Shown: in pieces, positions 27,023 to 37,111 of the stretch
Layout of the letters: every line of letters begins with the position of its first letter
Position numbering within the stretch: the first letter of the stretch is position 1
DNA from: Bacteroidota bacterium
GTDB lineage: Bacteria > Bacteroidota > Bacteroidia > Flavobacteriales_D > Crocinitomicaceae
DNA length: 47,404 nucleotides
Reading direction: 5' to 3'
NCBI GenBank assembly: GCA_016868915.1
Contig: VGFL01000008.1
Coordinates: forward strand, 1-47,404
The notes under the pieces: model-generated
What the model saw: the letters and a program-made list of their open reading frames with translations, nothing else
What the model was told of the DNA's origin: nothing
The model's database searches: none
Position numbers and translations under genes: made by a program

Positions 27023-27309
27023 TGAAATTAATTCAACAATTACGAATTCTCGCATGGATCGAAGGATTTACCTATTTAGCTTTTGGTTTAACTATGCCTC
27101 TAAAGTACTTGTATGGAATAAAAGAACCGAACTTGATTGTAGGAATGACACATGGCATTTTCTTTATCGCCTACATTGTTTGGGTGCTCCTCGCAGGGCT
27201 AAAATACAAATATTCTTTTTCTAAAATTAGTTTGTTTTGTTTTGCCTCTTTACTACCAATAGGAACTTTCTGGATTGACTATAAATATTTGAAAAAAGAG
27301 GTTCAATAA
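27022..27309 (+). CDS. DUF3817 membrane protein
   Basis: A 95-residue integral membrane protein matching the DUF3817 pattern. The N-terminus is RILAWIEGFTYLAFGLTMPLKY, then GMTHGIFFIAYIVWV and a closing segment ending WIDYKYLKKE. Three membrane helices are expected. The function of the family is unknown; its members are widespread, short and often linked to transporter-like genes. The ATG at 27022 overlaps the stop of the HD gene (TAATG). I prefer it to the start at 27004, which lies inside the HD gene. Confidence 0.82.
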   Translation: MKLIQQLRILAWIEGFTYLAFGLTMPLKYLYGIKEPNLIVGMTHGIFFIAYIVWVLLAGLKYKYSFSKISLFCFASLLPIGTFWIDYKYLKKEVQ

Positions 27310-27336
27310 TTGTATGATTAATGCGTTTTTAAAACT

Positions 27337-28419
27337 ATGCGATTTTTATTTCCATCATTCGTCTTTATTTTTAAAATTTTTGGACTACTTGCACAACCTG
27401 TCGTGCCATTTGTTGATTTCAATAATTACTTTCGAGTTTTTCAAAATGACAACTTCCAAACGATTGAATTTCAACCGATTTTAAATTATAAGGCCGGAGA
27501 TGAGTTTGTTGCTTATATTGACAACCGTGAAAATCTCCGCATCTTTAATGGAAAAGAACGAAAAGATATAACTAATCTGAATATAAAATTCTCTATTTCA
27601 GATCACTTATTAGCGTATAATGTGGGGACCACTCTCAATATGTGGGATGCCGGAAAATTGAGAACTTTGACATATTTTGTTCGTGATTATGTCGTTAAAG
27701 ATAGTATTATCGTATACGAAGATACTCGCTATAATTCAGTTAATGTATACTACAATAAGCAAACATACACGCTTTATACCGTAACGGGGAATTTATATAT
27801 GCCAACAGCTGTTGGTGATAACATTGTCGCTTTTAAGGATAATGGCGGGCTTTATAAGATCTTTCACCGTGGGCAAATTACTGACTTAGGTGTTTGGAAC
27901 GGGGAAATTGATTTCAAGGTGGGTTGTGATATGCTTTGTTTCAATGATCCAACACAACGTTCATTTGCCTTGTTTGAAAATGGAAACTTTTTTGATGTTG
28001 AAAGTCAATACATGCAAAAATACCGCGCAGGCCGCGGATTTATCGTTTTTGAAGATTTGAATGGGAACCTATGGCATTACAAGGATGGAGAAAAAACAGA
28101 ATTAACCAATTTCAGTCCAAGTTTCTGGGAGGTACAAGATGATATGGTTATCTGGGCGGAAAATAATTATGTTTTTTCTTTTTTCCAAGGTGAAAAAAAA
28201 GAAATTTGTAATTACATCCCGAAAGACTATTTGCTCAAAAATGGTGTATTTGCCTTCCGTAATATCTCCGGGGGTGTAAGCGCTTTTGTGAATGGGAAAG
28301 TTCAAGAAATAACAATTCAAGGCGATTCAGAATATTCGATTTATGGAAATATCGTCCTTGTAAAATTATTTAATCGAAGCTATATTGTTCTGAAGGATGG
28401 ACAACTATTTTATTCGTAA
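27337..28419 (+). CDS. Hypothetical secreted repeat (beta-propeller-like) protein
   Basis: A 360-residue exported protein of no recognised family. After a signal peptide (about residues 1-19, ending GLLAQ) it repeats a loose 45-residue unit of the form hydrophobic strand, Asp/Asn turn, strand, Gly, strand: DEFVAYIDNRENLRIFNG, DSIIVYEDTRYNSVNVYYN, DNIVAFKDNGGLYKIFHRG, FIVFEDLNGNLWHYKDG, DMVIWAENNYVFSFFQG and GVFAFRNISGGVSAFVNG. About seven units would fit a beta-propeller. No lipobox, no T9SS tail and no catalytic residues. It follows DUF3817 by 27 bases and probably belongs to the HD operon. Confidence 0.7.
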   Translation: MRFLFPSFVFIFKIFGLLAQPVVPFVDFNNYFRVFQNDNFQTIEFQPILNYKAGDEFVAYIDNRENLRIFNGKERKDITNLNIKFSISDHLLAYNVGTTLNMWDAGKLRTLTYFVRDYVVKDSIIVYEDTRYNSVNVYYNKQTYTLYTVTGNLYMPTAVGDNIVAFKDNGGLYKIFHRGQITDLGVWNGEIDFKVGCDMLCFNDPTQRSFALFENGNFFDVESQYMQKYRAGRGFIVFEDLNGNLWHYKDGEKTELTNFSPSFWEVQDDMVIWAENNYVFSFFQGEKKEICNYIPKDYLLKNGVFAFRNISGGVSAFVNGKVQEITIQGDSEYSIYGNIVLVKLFNRSYIVLKDGQLFYS

Positions 28420-28437
28420 TTTGAATTTTTATTCAAA
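28420..28437. terminator. Possible weak bidirectional hairpin between convergent operons
   Basis: TTTGAAT (28420-28426) and ATTCAAA (28431-28437) form a 7-bp stem with a TTTT loop, just after the stop of the 360-residue gene. It is AT-rich and lacks a clean T-run, so terminator activity is doubtful. Confidence 0.25.
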
Positions 28438-28507
28438 CGTTAGAATTACAAGAAAAGATTCTTTAAACAAATGCTACTTATTTTGACGTTAAAGTGCACT
28501 TTTTTCC

Positions 28508-29026
28508 CTACCATTCAAATGCCTCAGGGAGCATCCACTTGCCTTGAACTCGTAGCGTTTGCTCAATAATATCTCTAACACAACCTTTTCCTCCACCGAA
28601 AGGCGACTGATAATCAACAATTTGTTTAATATCTGAAACCGCATCTTGCGGGCAACAAGGTAATCCTACTTGCTTTAAAAGAGGGTAATCGGGTATATCG
28701 TCCCCCATATACATAATTTCAATATCATTTAAAGAATATCTTGTTTTAATATCCTCGTAAATAGTCATTTTTTTCGATGATCGCATATGCACCTCTGTAA
28801 ACCCTAATCCGAATAATCTTACCTCGACGTCCTTTGAATTACCTCCTGTTATTGCGAATAACTTGTATCCCAATTTAGAGGCATATTGAACAGCATAAGC
28901 ATCTTTGGAATTAAACGTTCGTACCACGTCATCATTATACAACAAAACATTCCCATCCGTAAAAACACCATCGACATCGAATATAAAAGTTGTGATAGTA
29001 TTCAGTTTTTCCTTATAACTGATCAT
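28508..29026 (-). CDS. kdsC: 3-deoxy-D-manno-octulosonate 8-phosphate phosphatase (HAD, KdsC-type)
   Basis: A 172-residue HAD phosphatase. FIFDVDGVFTDG carries the DxD nucleophile pair; later come LFAITGGNSKDVEVR, VHMRSSKKM with the Lys, and IMYMGDDIPDYPLLKQVGLPCCPQDAV with the metal Asp pair, the KdsC signature. It removes phosphate from Kdo-8-phosphate in LPS synthesis, in the cytoplasm. The ATG at 29026 overlaps the end of the DUF2520 gene by 14 bases; the longer frame begins with TTG, so I reject that start. The pairing with a DUF2520 gene is common in Bacteroidota. Confidence 0.88.
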   Translation of the reverse strand: MISYKEKLNTITTFIFDVDGVFTDGNVLLYNDDVVRTFNSKDAYAVQYASKLGYKLFAITGGNSKDVEVRLFGLGFTEVHMRSSKKMTIYEDIKTRYSLNDIEIMYMGDDIPDYPLLKQVGLPCCPQDAVSDIKQIVDYQSPFGGGKGCVRDIIEQTLRVQGKWMLPEAFEW

Positions 29027-29777
29027 GATCAAATGTTTTTAATAAATTGTTTGTCATTAATTTATAAATTTCACGTTCGTCTCCCTGAAGTAAATTCAAG
29101 TGACTTTTTATGGTTGCTAAATCGTTTCTTGCGGCCGGGCCTGTTTGAGCTTCTTCTGGAGTGATATCTTTAAGTTTGGCAAATGTTTCTTCAATTAACG
29201 CTGCAAAGAGTTGCGGATCGATATCCTTCTGTCGAGCTAATTTCTGACCAAGATAAATTAAATGGTTGCTGAAATTATTGATGAAAACTGCCGAAAGATG
29301 AATATACTTTCGTTTTTCAGAATCACAGTACTCTACCTGATCGCTTATCTTATTTCCTAGTTCTTTTAAAAAATCTGAAACGCTAGAGGATTTAGACTCT
29401 ATCAAAATGGGATACCTGAGTGTGTTTTCCTTTCTCGCTTTTGAAAAAGTTTGCAATGGATAAAAAACTCCACAATTGGAATGAGAAATTTCAGTAAGCG
29501 AAAGTGATCCAGCAGTATATGCTACTATCTTTTGATTATCAATTTGTTCAACAACATTTTTAGTAACGGAATCAGGTAAACAAACCAATACAAATTCACC
29601 GCTAATTTTAGCAATATCTTCAATACGTGCAGACCATTTTTGAGCTAACTCAGAAGCTTGCCGTTTATTTCGCCCTACGAGAGAAACAATATGAAAACCT
29701 TCAGCAAAAAGTCGTTGTCCAAGAATTTCAGCCACATTCCCAGTTCCAATAATAGTAATTGTTGGAGGGAAATTCAT
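29013..29777 (-). CDS. DUF2520 Rossmann-fold protein (ProC/6PGDH-like)
   Basis: A 254-residue protein. The N-terminal NAD(P)-binding fold starts with ITIIGTGNVAEILGQRLFAEG. It then has VSLVGRNKRQASELAQKW, a LVCLPDSV strand and a FYPLQTFSK segment; the C-terminal DUF2520 part is helical, with SAVFINNFSNHLIYLGQ and a closing TGPAARND motif. It looks like an oxidoreductase related to pyrroline-5-carboxylate and ketopantoate reductases. Substrate unknown. The ATG at 29777 follows the secA stop by 4 bases. A longer frame to 29861 would lie inside secA and adds no conserved sequence. It forms an operon with secA and kdsC. Confidence 0.82.
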   Translation of the reverse strand: MNFPPTITIIGTGNVAEILGQRLFAEGFHIVSLVGRNKRQASELAQKWSARIEDIAKISGEFVLVCLPDSVTKNVVEQIDNQKIVAYTAGSLSLTEISHSNCGVFYPLQTFSKARKENTLRYPILIESKSSSVSDFLKELGNKISDQVEYCDSEKRKYIHLSAVFINNFSNHLIYLGQKLARQKDIDPQLFAALIEETFAKLKDITPEEAQTGPAARNDLATIKSHLNLLQGDEREIYKLMTNNLLKTFDHDQL

Positions 29778-29781
29778 GCTA

Positions 29782-32700
29782 TTATTTTCCGTGACATTGT
29801 TTATACTTCTTACCACTTCCACATGGGCAAGGATCATTTCTACCCGTCTTAGGATCAGCAATTATTGGTGTCCTCCTTTGTGTTTGGGGTATACTTGAAT
29901 CTAAAGCATTGCTATAACCGTTAGAGTCACCGAATTTTGGTGGTTCAGTACTACTTGAGTTTGATCTCGAATTACCGTAATTATTTTGTCGTTCCTCTTT
30001 GTTAGTACTTTGTAACTCTTGTTCAACAGGGATATCCAACTTCATTAATAACTCAACCGATTCCACATTCAAGCGATTAATCATACTTTTAAATAAATCA
30101 AATGATTCTAACTTATATACCAATAGAGGATCTTTTTGCTCGTAACTTGCATTGTGAACAGCAGAACGTAAATCATCCATGACGCGTAAATGTTCTTTCC
30201 ACTCGTTATCAATAGTCGATAAAATGACGTTTCGCTCCAACGATTTTGAAATAGCCCTACCCCCAGACTTATAGGCCTCTTCTAAATTTACAATCAACTG
30301 CATTTCCCTCCTTCCATCCGTTAAAGGAAAAACAATATTTTTATACTTGTTGGACATTGTTTCAAAAACATGTTTAATCTGCGGAAGTCCTTTTGAAGCG
30401 ATTTTATCTGATTTACGCTTATATTGCTCAACCATATTGGCATATACCGTGTCTACGAGAGTGTTTTCATCAGTTGAAGTAAAGGCAACACTATCTACAG
30501 GCGACTCAATTCCAATAATCCGGATTAACTCCATTTCAAACTCCTCGTAAGTCAAATTTTTGGCATTGTGAATAGTCGATTCACATAATTCGAAAAACAT
30601 ATTGTCAACGTCAATATCCAAACGATCTCCAAACAAGGCATTTCGACGTTTTTTATAGATCGCTTTACGTTGTGAGTTCATCACATCATCGTATTCCAAT
30701 AAACGCTTACGCATTCCAAAATTATTTTCTTCTACTTTTTTCTGTGCTCTTTCAATGGATTTAGTTACCATGGAATGCGTAATAACTTCTCCCTCCTTCA
30801 AGCCCATTCTATCCATTAACTTAGCGATTCTTTCCGACCCAAATTTTCGCATCAAATCATCCTCTAATGAAACAAAAAACTGAGATGAGCCGGGATCTCC
30901 TTGACGACCTGAACGACCCCTAAGCTGTCGGTCAACTCGACGAGAATCATGCCTTTCTGTACCAATTATTGCTAAACCACCAGCTTCTTTTACACCAGGA
31001 CCAAGTTTGATATCCGTACCACGCCCAGCCATGTTTGTAGCAATTGTAACCGTGCCGGCCAATCCGGCATTAGCAACTATTTCAGCTTCTTTCTGATGAT
31101 ACTTCGCATTTAAAACTTGATGTTCAATTCTCTTTAGTTTAAGCATTCGACTTAGTAATTCAGAAATTTCAACCGTTGTCGTACCCACGAGAACCGGTCT
31201 TCCAGCAGCAACAAGTTTTTCAATTTCATCAATTATTGCTGCATATTTTTCGCGTGCTGTTCTCAACACAAAATCATTTTCGTCTTTCCTTACAACATGT
31301 CTATGTGTTGGGACTACAACAACATCAAGTTTATAAATGTCCCAAAATTCTTTCGCCTCTGTTTCTGCCGTACCAGTCATACCAGCTAATTTGTGGTACA
31401 TTCGAAAATAATTTTGTAAAGTTACTGTCGCGTAAGTTTGTGTTGCAGCTTCTACTGTAACATTTTCTTTTGCCTCAATTGCTTGATGCAGACCATCCGA
31501 ATACCTTCTTCCATCCAAAATACGGCCTGTTTGCTCGTCAACAATTTTTACTTTCCCATCCAAAATAACATACTCAACCTCTCTTTCAAAAAGCGTGTAG
31601 GCTTTCAGTAATTGATTGATAGAATGAATTCGCTCTGATTTTATTGAATATTCTCGAATTAGGATGTCTTTTTTTTCAAAAAATAGCTCCTTGTCTATAT
31701 TTTCCTTTTGCAATTTTGCTATTTCTGACCCTATATCAGGTAAAATATAAAAGTCACGATCGTCATTTCCAGAAATTAAGTCGATTCCTTTCGTAGTTAG
31801 TTCAATGGAATTGTTTTTTTCATCAATGACAAAGAAAAGTTCCGCATCAATCTTTTTCATATGCTTTCCTTGCTCTTGCATATAATAATTTTCAGTCTTT
31901 TGCAGATGGACACGAATTCCTGGCTCCGAAAGAAATTTAATTAGAGCCTTATTTTTTGGTAAACCTCTGTGTGCTCTTAACAATGCAATACCCCCATCCT
32001 CTAATGCTTTTTTGGTATTCACCCCATTTTCAGGACTGTCACCTGATAAAAAAGATAAATGCTTTCGAGCTTCAGAAATACACTGTTGTATATACTGTTT
32101 TTGAGCGGTTACAACCCGTTCGATACGCGGTTTTAATTCATAATATTCATGCTCTTCCCCGCGAGGAGTTGGACCAGAAATAATGAGTGGAGTTCGAGCA
32201 TCATCAATTAATACTGAATCAACCTCATCAACGATTGCAAAATGGTGTTTGCGTTGAACAAGATCCTCAGTACTTCCCGCCATATTATCGCGCAAATAAT
32301 CAAACCCAAATTCGTTATTTGTTCCAAAGGTTATATCAGCATGATAAGCAGCCCTACGAGCGGGAGAATTCGGCTGATGTTTGTCTATACAGTCTACCTT
32401 TAGTCCATGAAATTGATACAACGGACCCATCCATTCTGAGTCGCGTTTTGCCAAGTAATCATTTACCGTTACAACATGAACTCCCTTTCCTGAGAGTGCA
32501 TTTAAAAACACGGGAAGAGTTGCCACGAGCGTTTTCCCCTCGCCCGTCTGCATTTCAGAAATATTCCCCCTGTGAAGGACAGCTCCACCCATCAACTGCA
32601 CGTCATAATGAACCATCTCCCACTTGACTTTTACCCCGGCGGCAGTCCATTCGTTATGCCAAATAGCTTTCTCCCCAGAAATAGTAATACCGTCCTTTTT

Positions 32701-33123
32701 ATTCGCTAATTCACGGTCATAATCCATTGCCGTAACCTCAAGCTTACCATTATTTGCCCATCTGTAGGCGGTTTCTTTCACAATCGCAAATGCCTGAGGG
32801 AGAATTTCAAGCAGAACTTCCTCAATTTTAATATCAATTTTTAACGATAATTTATCAATCTGCTCAAATAAATCTTCTTTCTCTTGAATGGAAAGAAGCG
32901 CATCCTCTGCTTTTTCCTTCATTGAAGCCAGCTCATCCTCTAGAGATTGAGTTTGTTCAATTATAAATTTTCGTAATTCTATGGAATGTAGACGAAGCTC
33001 ATCATCTGAAATTGATTTAATTTTTTCATATTCTTGATTAGACCTATCTACAAAGGGTTGATATTCTTTTTTGTCTTTCGAATTTTTATCTCCCAACAGA
33101 CGTTTCAACAAATCACCTAACAT
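29782..33123 (-). CDS. secA: Preprotein translocase ATPase SecA
   Basis: A 1113-residue SecA, longer than the 901 of E. coli and typical of Bacteroidota, which carry insertions. It drives preproteins through SecYEG. Visible are [13 protein letters not shown] with Walker A Lys197, the DYLAKRD/FGLKVDCI block, the [20 protein letters not shown] signature, [22 protein letters not shown] and [25 protein letters not shown]. The C-terminus carries the zinc-binding SEC-C motif [15 protein letters not shown] promoter lies in the short gap after fmt. Adjoining downstream genes are DUF2520 and kdsC. Confidence 0.97.
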   Translation of the reverse strand: MLGDLLKRLLGDKNSKDKKEYQPFVDRSNQEYEKIKSISDDELRLHSIELRKFIIEQTQSLEDELASMKEKAEDALLSIQEKEDLFEQIDKLSLKIDIKIEEVLLEILPQAFAIVKETAYRWANNGKLEVTAMDYDRELANKKDGITISGEKAIWHNEWTAAGVKVKWEMVHYDVQLMGGAVLHRGNISEMQTGEGKTLVATLPVFLNALSGKGVHVVTVNDYLAKRDSEWMGPLYQFHGLKVDCIDKHQPNSPARRAAYHADITFGTNNEFGFDYLRDNMAGSTEDLVQRKHHFAIVDEVDSVLIDDARTPLIISGPTPRGEEHEYYELKPRIERVVTAQKQYIQQCISEARKHLSFLSGDSPENGVNTKKALEDGGIALLRAHRGLPKNKALIKFLSEPGIRVHLQKTENYYMQEQGKHMKKIDAELFFVIDEKNNSIELTTKGIDLISGNDDRDFYILPDIGSEIAKLQKENIDKELFFEKKDILIREYSIKSERIHSINQLLKAYTLFEREVEYVILDGKVKIVDEQTGRILDGRRYSDGLHQAIEAKENVTVEAATQTYATVTLQNYFRMYHKLAGMTGTAETEAKEFWDIYKLDVVVVPTHRHVVRKDENDFVLRTAREKYAAIIDEIEKLVAAGRPVLVGTTTVEISELLSRMLKLKRIEHQVLNAKYHQKEAEIVANAGLAGTVTIATNMAGRGTDIKLGPGVKEAGGLAIIGTERHDSRRVDRQLRGRSGRQGDPGSSQFFVSLEDDLMRKFGSERIAKLMDRMGLKEGEVITHSMVTKSIERAQKKVEENNFGMRKRLLEYDDVMNSQRKAIYKKRRNALFGDRLDIDVDNMFFELCESTIHNAKNLTYEEFEMELIRIIGIESPVDSVAFTSTDENTLVDTVYANMVEQYKRKSDKIASKGLPQIKHVFETMSNKYKNIVFPLTDGRREMQLIVNLEEAYKSGGRAISKSLERNVILSTIDNEWKEHLRVMDDLRSAVHNASYEQKDPLLVYKLESFDLFKSMINRLNVESVELLMKLDIPVEQELQSTNKEERQNNYGNSRSNSSSTEPPKFGDSNGYSNALDSSIPQTQRRTPIIADPKTGRNDPCPCGSGKKYKQCHGK

Positions 33124-33143
33124 GTAATTTTTTTTTAAGATTT

Positions 33144-33176
33144 CAAAGGTAACTATTTTATGGCATTAGGACCCAA
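33144..33176 (-). promoter_or_regulatory. Bacteroidota promoter of secA
   Basis: TTG (complement of 33174-33176), a 22-base spacer and TACCTTTG (complement of 33144-33151) lie before the secA ATG at 33123, with 20 bases to the start codon. The -33 box is inside the 3' end of fmt. Confidence 0.5.
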
Positions 33177-34120
33177 TCTTTTATCTTATAACCAGCTAGA
33201 AATTCTTTAAAATACATTTTTCGTTTCCCTTCTGGCTGCAATTCTGTAACAATTAAGTAAAAGTCCAAGCAAGGAATCAAAATTCCCCTTTCATTTGATG
33301 AAAGGTTTTGCCAATTTTTAACCTTAATTGAGCTTTTTTCGGAACGAAAAATTTTAAAATTTACCCATTCTTGTCTTTTAAGATTATACATCTTTGTCCA
33401 AGCACATGGATAAGGGGATAAACCTCGAATTAGATTGTGATTTTGGTTCATTAATTTTTGCCACAGAATTTCGCAATCACATTTATAAATTTTAGGCGCG
33501 TGTTTCAATGCCTCAACAATCAATTCTTCCTGTTTTTTGGTATTAATTTTACCCTCGGCGATTCTATTTATAGTTTTTACCGTTTGCCACGAACCAATTT
33601 TTACTAATTCCTCATATAAGTCGCCAGCAGTCATATTTTCAGAAATTTCCGTTTCAATCTGATCAATTACATTTCCTGTATCTATGTCTTTATCAATAAA
33701 AAATGTGGTAACTCCTGTTTTTTCTTCACCATTTATAAGCACCCAGTTGATGGGTGCCGCACCGCGGTACTGTGGAAGAAGTGAAGCATGTAAATTAATG
33801 GTGCCTTTTGGTGGCATTGACCATATGACTTCAGGCAACATCCTGAAAGCAACAACAACAAATAAATCGGCATTTAAACTTTTCAGTTCTTTAATAAAAT
33901 TTGAATCTTTTAAATTTTCAGGTTGTAATAAACTTAACCCATTTTTAAGAGCATATTCTTTAACTGCACTTCCCTGAAGATGCATTCCCCTACCCGCAGG
34001 CTTATCTGAGGCGGTAACAACACCAACTATTTTATGCGCCGAACAAACCAACCCTTCGAGAATGGAAACTGCAAATTCTGGAGTCCCCATAAAGACAATA
34101 TTCAAAGAATTTTCCTTCAT
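33158..34120 (-). CDS. fmt: Methionyl-tRNA formyltransferase
   Basis: A 320-residue enzyme, close to the 315 of E. coli. It formylates initiator Met-tRNA for translation start. [17 protein letters not shown] opens the Rossmann part. Then come [13 protein letters not shown], the catalytic Asn-x-His in [19 protein letters not shown], and the catalytic Asp in [11 protein letters not shown]. The C-terminal domain with [13 protein letters not shown] binds the tRNA. The ATG at 34120 is 4 bases after a -7 element, predicting a leaderless message. Confidence 0.95.
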   Translation of the reverse strand: MKENSLNIVFMGTPEFAVSILEGLVCSAHKIVGVVTASDKPAGRGMHLQGSAVKEYALKNGLSLLQPENLKDSNFIKELKSLNADLFVVVAFRMLPEVIWSMPPKGTINLHASLLPQYRGAAPINWVLINGEEKTGVTTFFIDKDIDTGNVIDQIETEISENMTAGDLYEELVKIGSWQTVKTINRIAEGKINTKKQEELIVEALKHAPKIYKCDCEILWQKLMNQNHNLIRGLSPYPCAWTKMYNLKRQEWVNFKIFRSEKSSIKVKNWQNLSSNERGILIPCLDFYLIVTELQPEGKRKMYFKEFLAGYKIKDWVLMP

Positions 34121-34124
34121 TTCA

Positions 34125-34157
34125 CAAAAGTAGAGTTAAATTATTTTTTTTCTCCAA
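34125..34157 (-). promoter_or_regulatory. Bacteroidota promoter of fmt, abutting the start codon
   Basis: TTG (complement of 34155-34157), a 22-base spacer and TACTTTTG (complement of 34125-34132) lie in and just after the end of the MATE gene. Only TGAA separates the -7 box from the fmt ATG. Confidence 0.5.
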
Positions 34158-35464
34158 TTAAACCGTTTTAAATAGAAATATGAAAGTAAGCCAATTGTAC
34201 CAAAATAAATGTACTCTACCGACCAAATCCAAAGTATATCAAAATGAAGAATTTTAATAAAAACAAACGCCGCCGACAAATAGATAAGCACCGCGATCAT
34301 CTCTACCGCCATTGAAAAAATGGTATTTCCACTTCCATTAATCGTCTGGAAATAAACACTTACAAACCCATAAAGAAATATGGAAATGGACACAAAACGC
34401 AATATTTCTGCACTTTTTGTAATATATGTTTCATTCGGATTAACCAATTTAATTAACGACTCAGGATATAAAATAGACCCATGAAACGTGAAAAATAATA
34501 AAATAACGGTTATCAACTGAATTCTTTTCTGAATTATAGGAATAGAATCAAATTCAGAACGACCCATATATTGTGAAATATACGTTTTTGTTGTTCCTGC
34601 AAACCCCCAAATTGGCACGAAAGCAAACATATACAGCGACCGAATATTTTGAGAGACTGTTAATTCGTTTGACCCTATCTGCTCAATCCAAATAAAAAAT
34701 ATTGTCCACGTCGCCAAAGCGGTTAATCCTTGAAACATCAGCGGGGAGCCAATATTCAATAATTCTTTAAATGATAACCAATTAATTTTCAATTTTTTAA
34801 ATAATTTATATTCCTTTTTATAATTGGAAAAAATTGTAAAAACAACTAAAAATAAAGCACCTAGCCCGTCAGAAAAAGTTGAAGCCCATGCTGCTCCTTC
34901 CAAGCCCATCTTAGGAAAGGAAAAATTACCAAAAATAAGGGTGTAATCTAATACAATATTGCAAAGTGCAACTAGTAAAGATGCCACCAAGACTACCCAG
35001 GTTTTACCAATTGCCAAATAAAATGCTTGAATTGCCAATGTCAAAACTGATGCAAAAAGAGCATAGCTTCGAATTTTTAAATATCGCCCCTGATAATCTG
35101 CTATGATTTTACTTTTTGAATAACTAAGGATCCAATCAGGCATAAAGAAATAGAGCAAAATAAAAAGAAATAATGCTCCAATAAATAATACCGTAATTGA
35201 TGTACTAAATATTTTACTTATTGAATCTATCTTATTCTGTCCAACCCGACGTGCAATTAAAATTTGGGCGCCATCACCTATACCTAGAAGAGCAACGTAC
35301 ACTGTTACAAATATCAATCCTCCGTTACCAACTGCATCAAATGCCAGCGTATCAAAGCGACTAATAAAGGCAGAATCTGTTATTAAAACAATCGATTGAA
35401 TAAATGATGACACCATCAAAGGAAGTGCAACACCAAGAATAGTCCTATAACGAATATCTAACAT
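34136..35464 (-). CDS. MATE family multidrug/cation efflux transporter
   Basis: A 442-residue protein with about twelve membrane segments in two six-helix bundles, as in MATE transporters. The first bundle starts ILGVALPLMVSSFIQSIVLITDSAFISRFD, containing the P, Q and D residues commonly conserved in helix 1. LDYTLIFGNFSFPKMGLEGAAWASTFSDG carries the Gly/Pro-rich loop typical of the family. MATE proteins exchange Na+ or H+ for drugs or metabolites at the inner membrane. Substrate is unknown. It sits between fmt and dxr on the same strand, with 33 bases to dxr. Confidence 0.88.
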   Translation of the reverse strand: MLDIRYRTILGVALPLMVSSFIQSIVLITDSAFISRFDTLAFDAVGNGGLIFVTVYVALLGIGDGAQILIARRVGQNKIDSISKIFSTSITVLFIGALFLFILLYFFMPDWILSYSKSKIIADYQGRYLKIRSYALFASVLTLAIQAFYLAIGKTWVVLVASLLVALCNIVLDYTLIFGNFSFPKMGLEGAAWASTFSDGLGALFLVVFTIFSNYKKEYKLFKKLKINWLSFKELLNIGSPLMFQGLTALATWTIFFIWIEQIGSNELTVSQNIRSLYMFAFVPIWGFAGTTKTYISQYMGRSEFDSIPIIQKRIQLITVILLFFTFHGSILYPESLIKLVNPNETYITKSAEILRFVSISIFLYGFVSVYFQTINGSGNTIFSMAVEMIAVLIYLSAAFVFIKILHFDILWIWSVEYIYFGTIGLLSYFYLKRFNWRKKII

Positions 35465-35497
35465 TAACCAACATAAATTACAAGGACTTTAAAAGAA

Positions 35498-36664
35498 TCA
35501 ATTTAATTTTTTACAAATTTCAGCGGCTATTTTCCTAGCTTCCATGTCAGATGAAACATAGTCCTCATAGGTGGGAGATAAAATTTTTGGCGCTCTCACC
35601 AGTGTTTCCTCATTTACTTCAAATATGTCAATAAATTGAATTTTATCGTTAAGAAAAGCATCTACTGCCATTTCGTTTGCAGCATTTAAATAACAAGCTA
35701 CTACTCCATTTTGATGCATTGCCTCATAAGCCAAATTTAGGTTGCGAAAAACTTTCAAGTCTGCCTTTTCAAACGTAAGATTTGGATAATCCATGAAATT
35801 GAAACGCGGAAATGAGGTTTCAAATCGATCTGGATACGTGAGGGCATACTGAATTGGTAATTTCATATCTGGTAGGCCCATTTGCGCTTTCATACTCCCA
35901 TCTCTAAATTGAATCAATGAATGAATAATGGACTGAGGATGAACAATTACATCAATTTGTTCAGGTTGCAAACCAAACAGCCATTTCGCCTCGATGACCT
36001 CTAAGCCTTTATTCATCAAAGATGCTGAATCAATAGTTATCTTTGCGCCCATCGACCAATTTGGGTGCTTCAAAGCTTGATGCTTACTTACTTGACCTAG
36101 CTGTTCAGCGCTATAGCCTCGAAAAGGACCGCCTGACGCCGTAAGATATATTTTTTCTATTGGATTGTGGAATTCACCAACTAAACACTGAAAAATTGCT
36201 GAGTGCTCCGAATCTACAGGATAAATATTAACTCCATTTTCTTTGGCTAATTTTGTAATTAAATCTCCTGCAACAACCAAGGTTTCTTTATTCGCCAAAG
36301 CAATTGTTTTTTTTTCTTCAATGGCCTTTATTGTGGGCTTTAAACCCGCATACCCTACCATTGCAGTAAGGACGGTATCTATTTCAGTTGACTCGATTAC
36401 CTGACACATTGCATCCTCCCCCGCGTAGATATGTATGTCATCATTCGCCAAAGACTCGCGAAGATGAGAGTAAAGTCTTTCGTCACCGATGACTACACTA
36501 TTGGGCTTATATTTTTTCGCTTGTTCAATTAGTAAATCAACATTTTTGCCGGCAGTTATTACCTCCAACGAAAAGTAATTTGAGTAATTTTCAATCACTT
36601 CAAGTGCCTGTGTTCCAATGGAACCAGTTGATCCTAAAATTGCAATTCCTTTTTTTCTTTGCAT
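35498..36664 (-). CDS. dxr: 1-deoxy-D-xylulose 5-phosphate reductoisomerase
   Basis: A 388-residue enzyme of the MEP isoprenoid pathway, converting DXP to MEP with NADPH. The NADPH fold starts IAILGSTGSIGTQALEVI. It continues with TIALANKETLVVAG, the metal-binding PVDSEHSAIFQCL, the active-site LTASGGPFRGYS, HPNWSMGAKITIDSASLMNKGLEVIEAKWLF and HPQSIIHSLIQFRDGS, all hallmarks of Dxr. Cytoplasmic. It follows the Rieske-like lipoprotein gene by 18 bases, possibly in one transcript with it. ispF in this window acts later in the same pathway. Confidence 0.96.
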   Translation of the reverse strand: MQRKKGIAILGSTGSIGTQALEVIENYSNYFSLEVITAGKNVDLLIEQAKKYKPNSVVIGDERLYSHLRESLANDDIHIYAGEDAMCQVIESTEIDTVLTAMVGYAGLKPTIKAIEEKKTIALANKETLVVAGDLITKLAKENGVNIYPVDSEHSAIFQCLVGEFHNPIEKIYLTASGGPFRGYSAEQLGQVSKHQALKHPNWSMGAKITIDSASLMNKGLEVIEAKWLFGLQPEQIDVIVHPQSIIHSLIQFRDGSMKAQMGLPDMKLPIQYALTYPDRFETSFPRFNFMDYPNLTFEKADLKVFRNLNLAYEAMHQNGVVACYLNAANEMAVDAFLNDKIQFIDIFEVNEETLVRAPKILSPTYEDYVSSDMEARKIAAEICKKLN

Positions 36665-36682
36665 AAATTGTGAGGTGAATTG

Positions 36683-37111
36683 TCAATTATAGATGCGCAA
36701 AGAATTAGTCCCATTGAAAATGGTTGAATATTGCCTAAGCCCATACTGACTATTCGAAATTGGTGACCCATCATATAATGAAAATGTTGCATTATTACAG
36801 GTGTCGTTAAGTTGAAGAAAATTATCTGAATCAGGATATAATGGAAGAAAACATATTCCTTCAGGATCGGCAGGAGAATGTCTGTCAAAGGCTACGAACT
36901 CATCAATGGCCCTCCTGTAAATAATTAATCCTCTCGACCCTTCATTATTAACGTAAGCCCAACCACCAACTCCTGCTAGGTTTGAATAACTCGGTAAAGT
37001 AATATCAATTGTAATATCAAAGGGAATATTAGGGACTGGATTTCCTGTATTTTTATTACAAGATGAACCTATTAATATTAGTGAGACTAGCAAAAATAGA
37101 GTTGATTTCAT
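36683..37111 (-). CDS. Lipoprotein with a Rieske-like fold that appears to lack the cluster ligands
   Basis: A 142-residue lipoprotein: signal peptide MKSTLFLLVSLILIGSSC with lipobox Cys18. The body resembles Bacteroidota Rieske-type lipoproteins: GLIIYRRAIDEFVAFDRHSP, then a segment around Cys105 with FSLYDGSPIS, and a last strand LRQYSTIFNGTNSLRIYN. A true Rieske site has C-x-H and C-x2-H pairs. Here the first pair seems to be Ser79-Pro-Ala81, and the second Cys105-Asn-Asn-Ala108, so no 2Fe-2S cluster is likely. The resemblance is judged by eye. Function unknown. Confidence 0.6.
   Translation of the reverse strand: MKSTLFLLVSLILIGSSCNKNTGNPVPNIPFDITIDITLPSYSNLAGVGGWAYVNNEGSRGLIIYRRAIDEFVAFDRHSPADPEGICFLPLYPDSDNFLQLNDTCNNATFSLYDGSPISNSQYGLRQYSTIFNGTNSLRIYN

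Noticed and set aside
31176-32627. Several + strand frames of 75-146 residues opposite secA
   Set aside because: They are antisense to highly conserved SecA motifs and have no start context or family features of their own.
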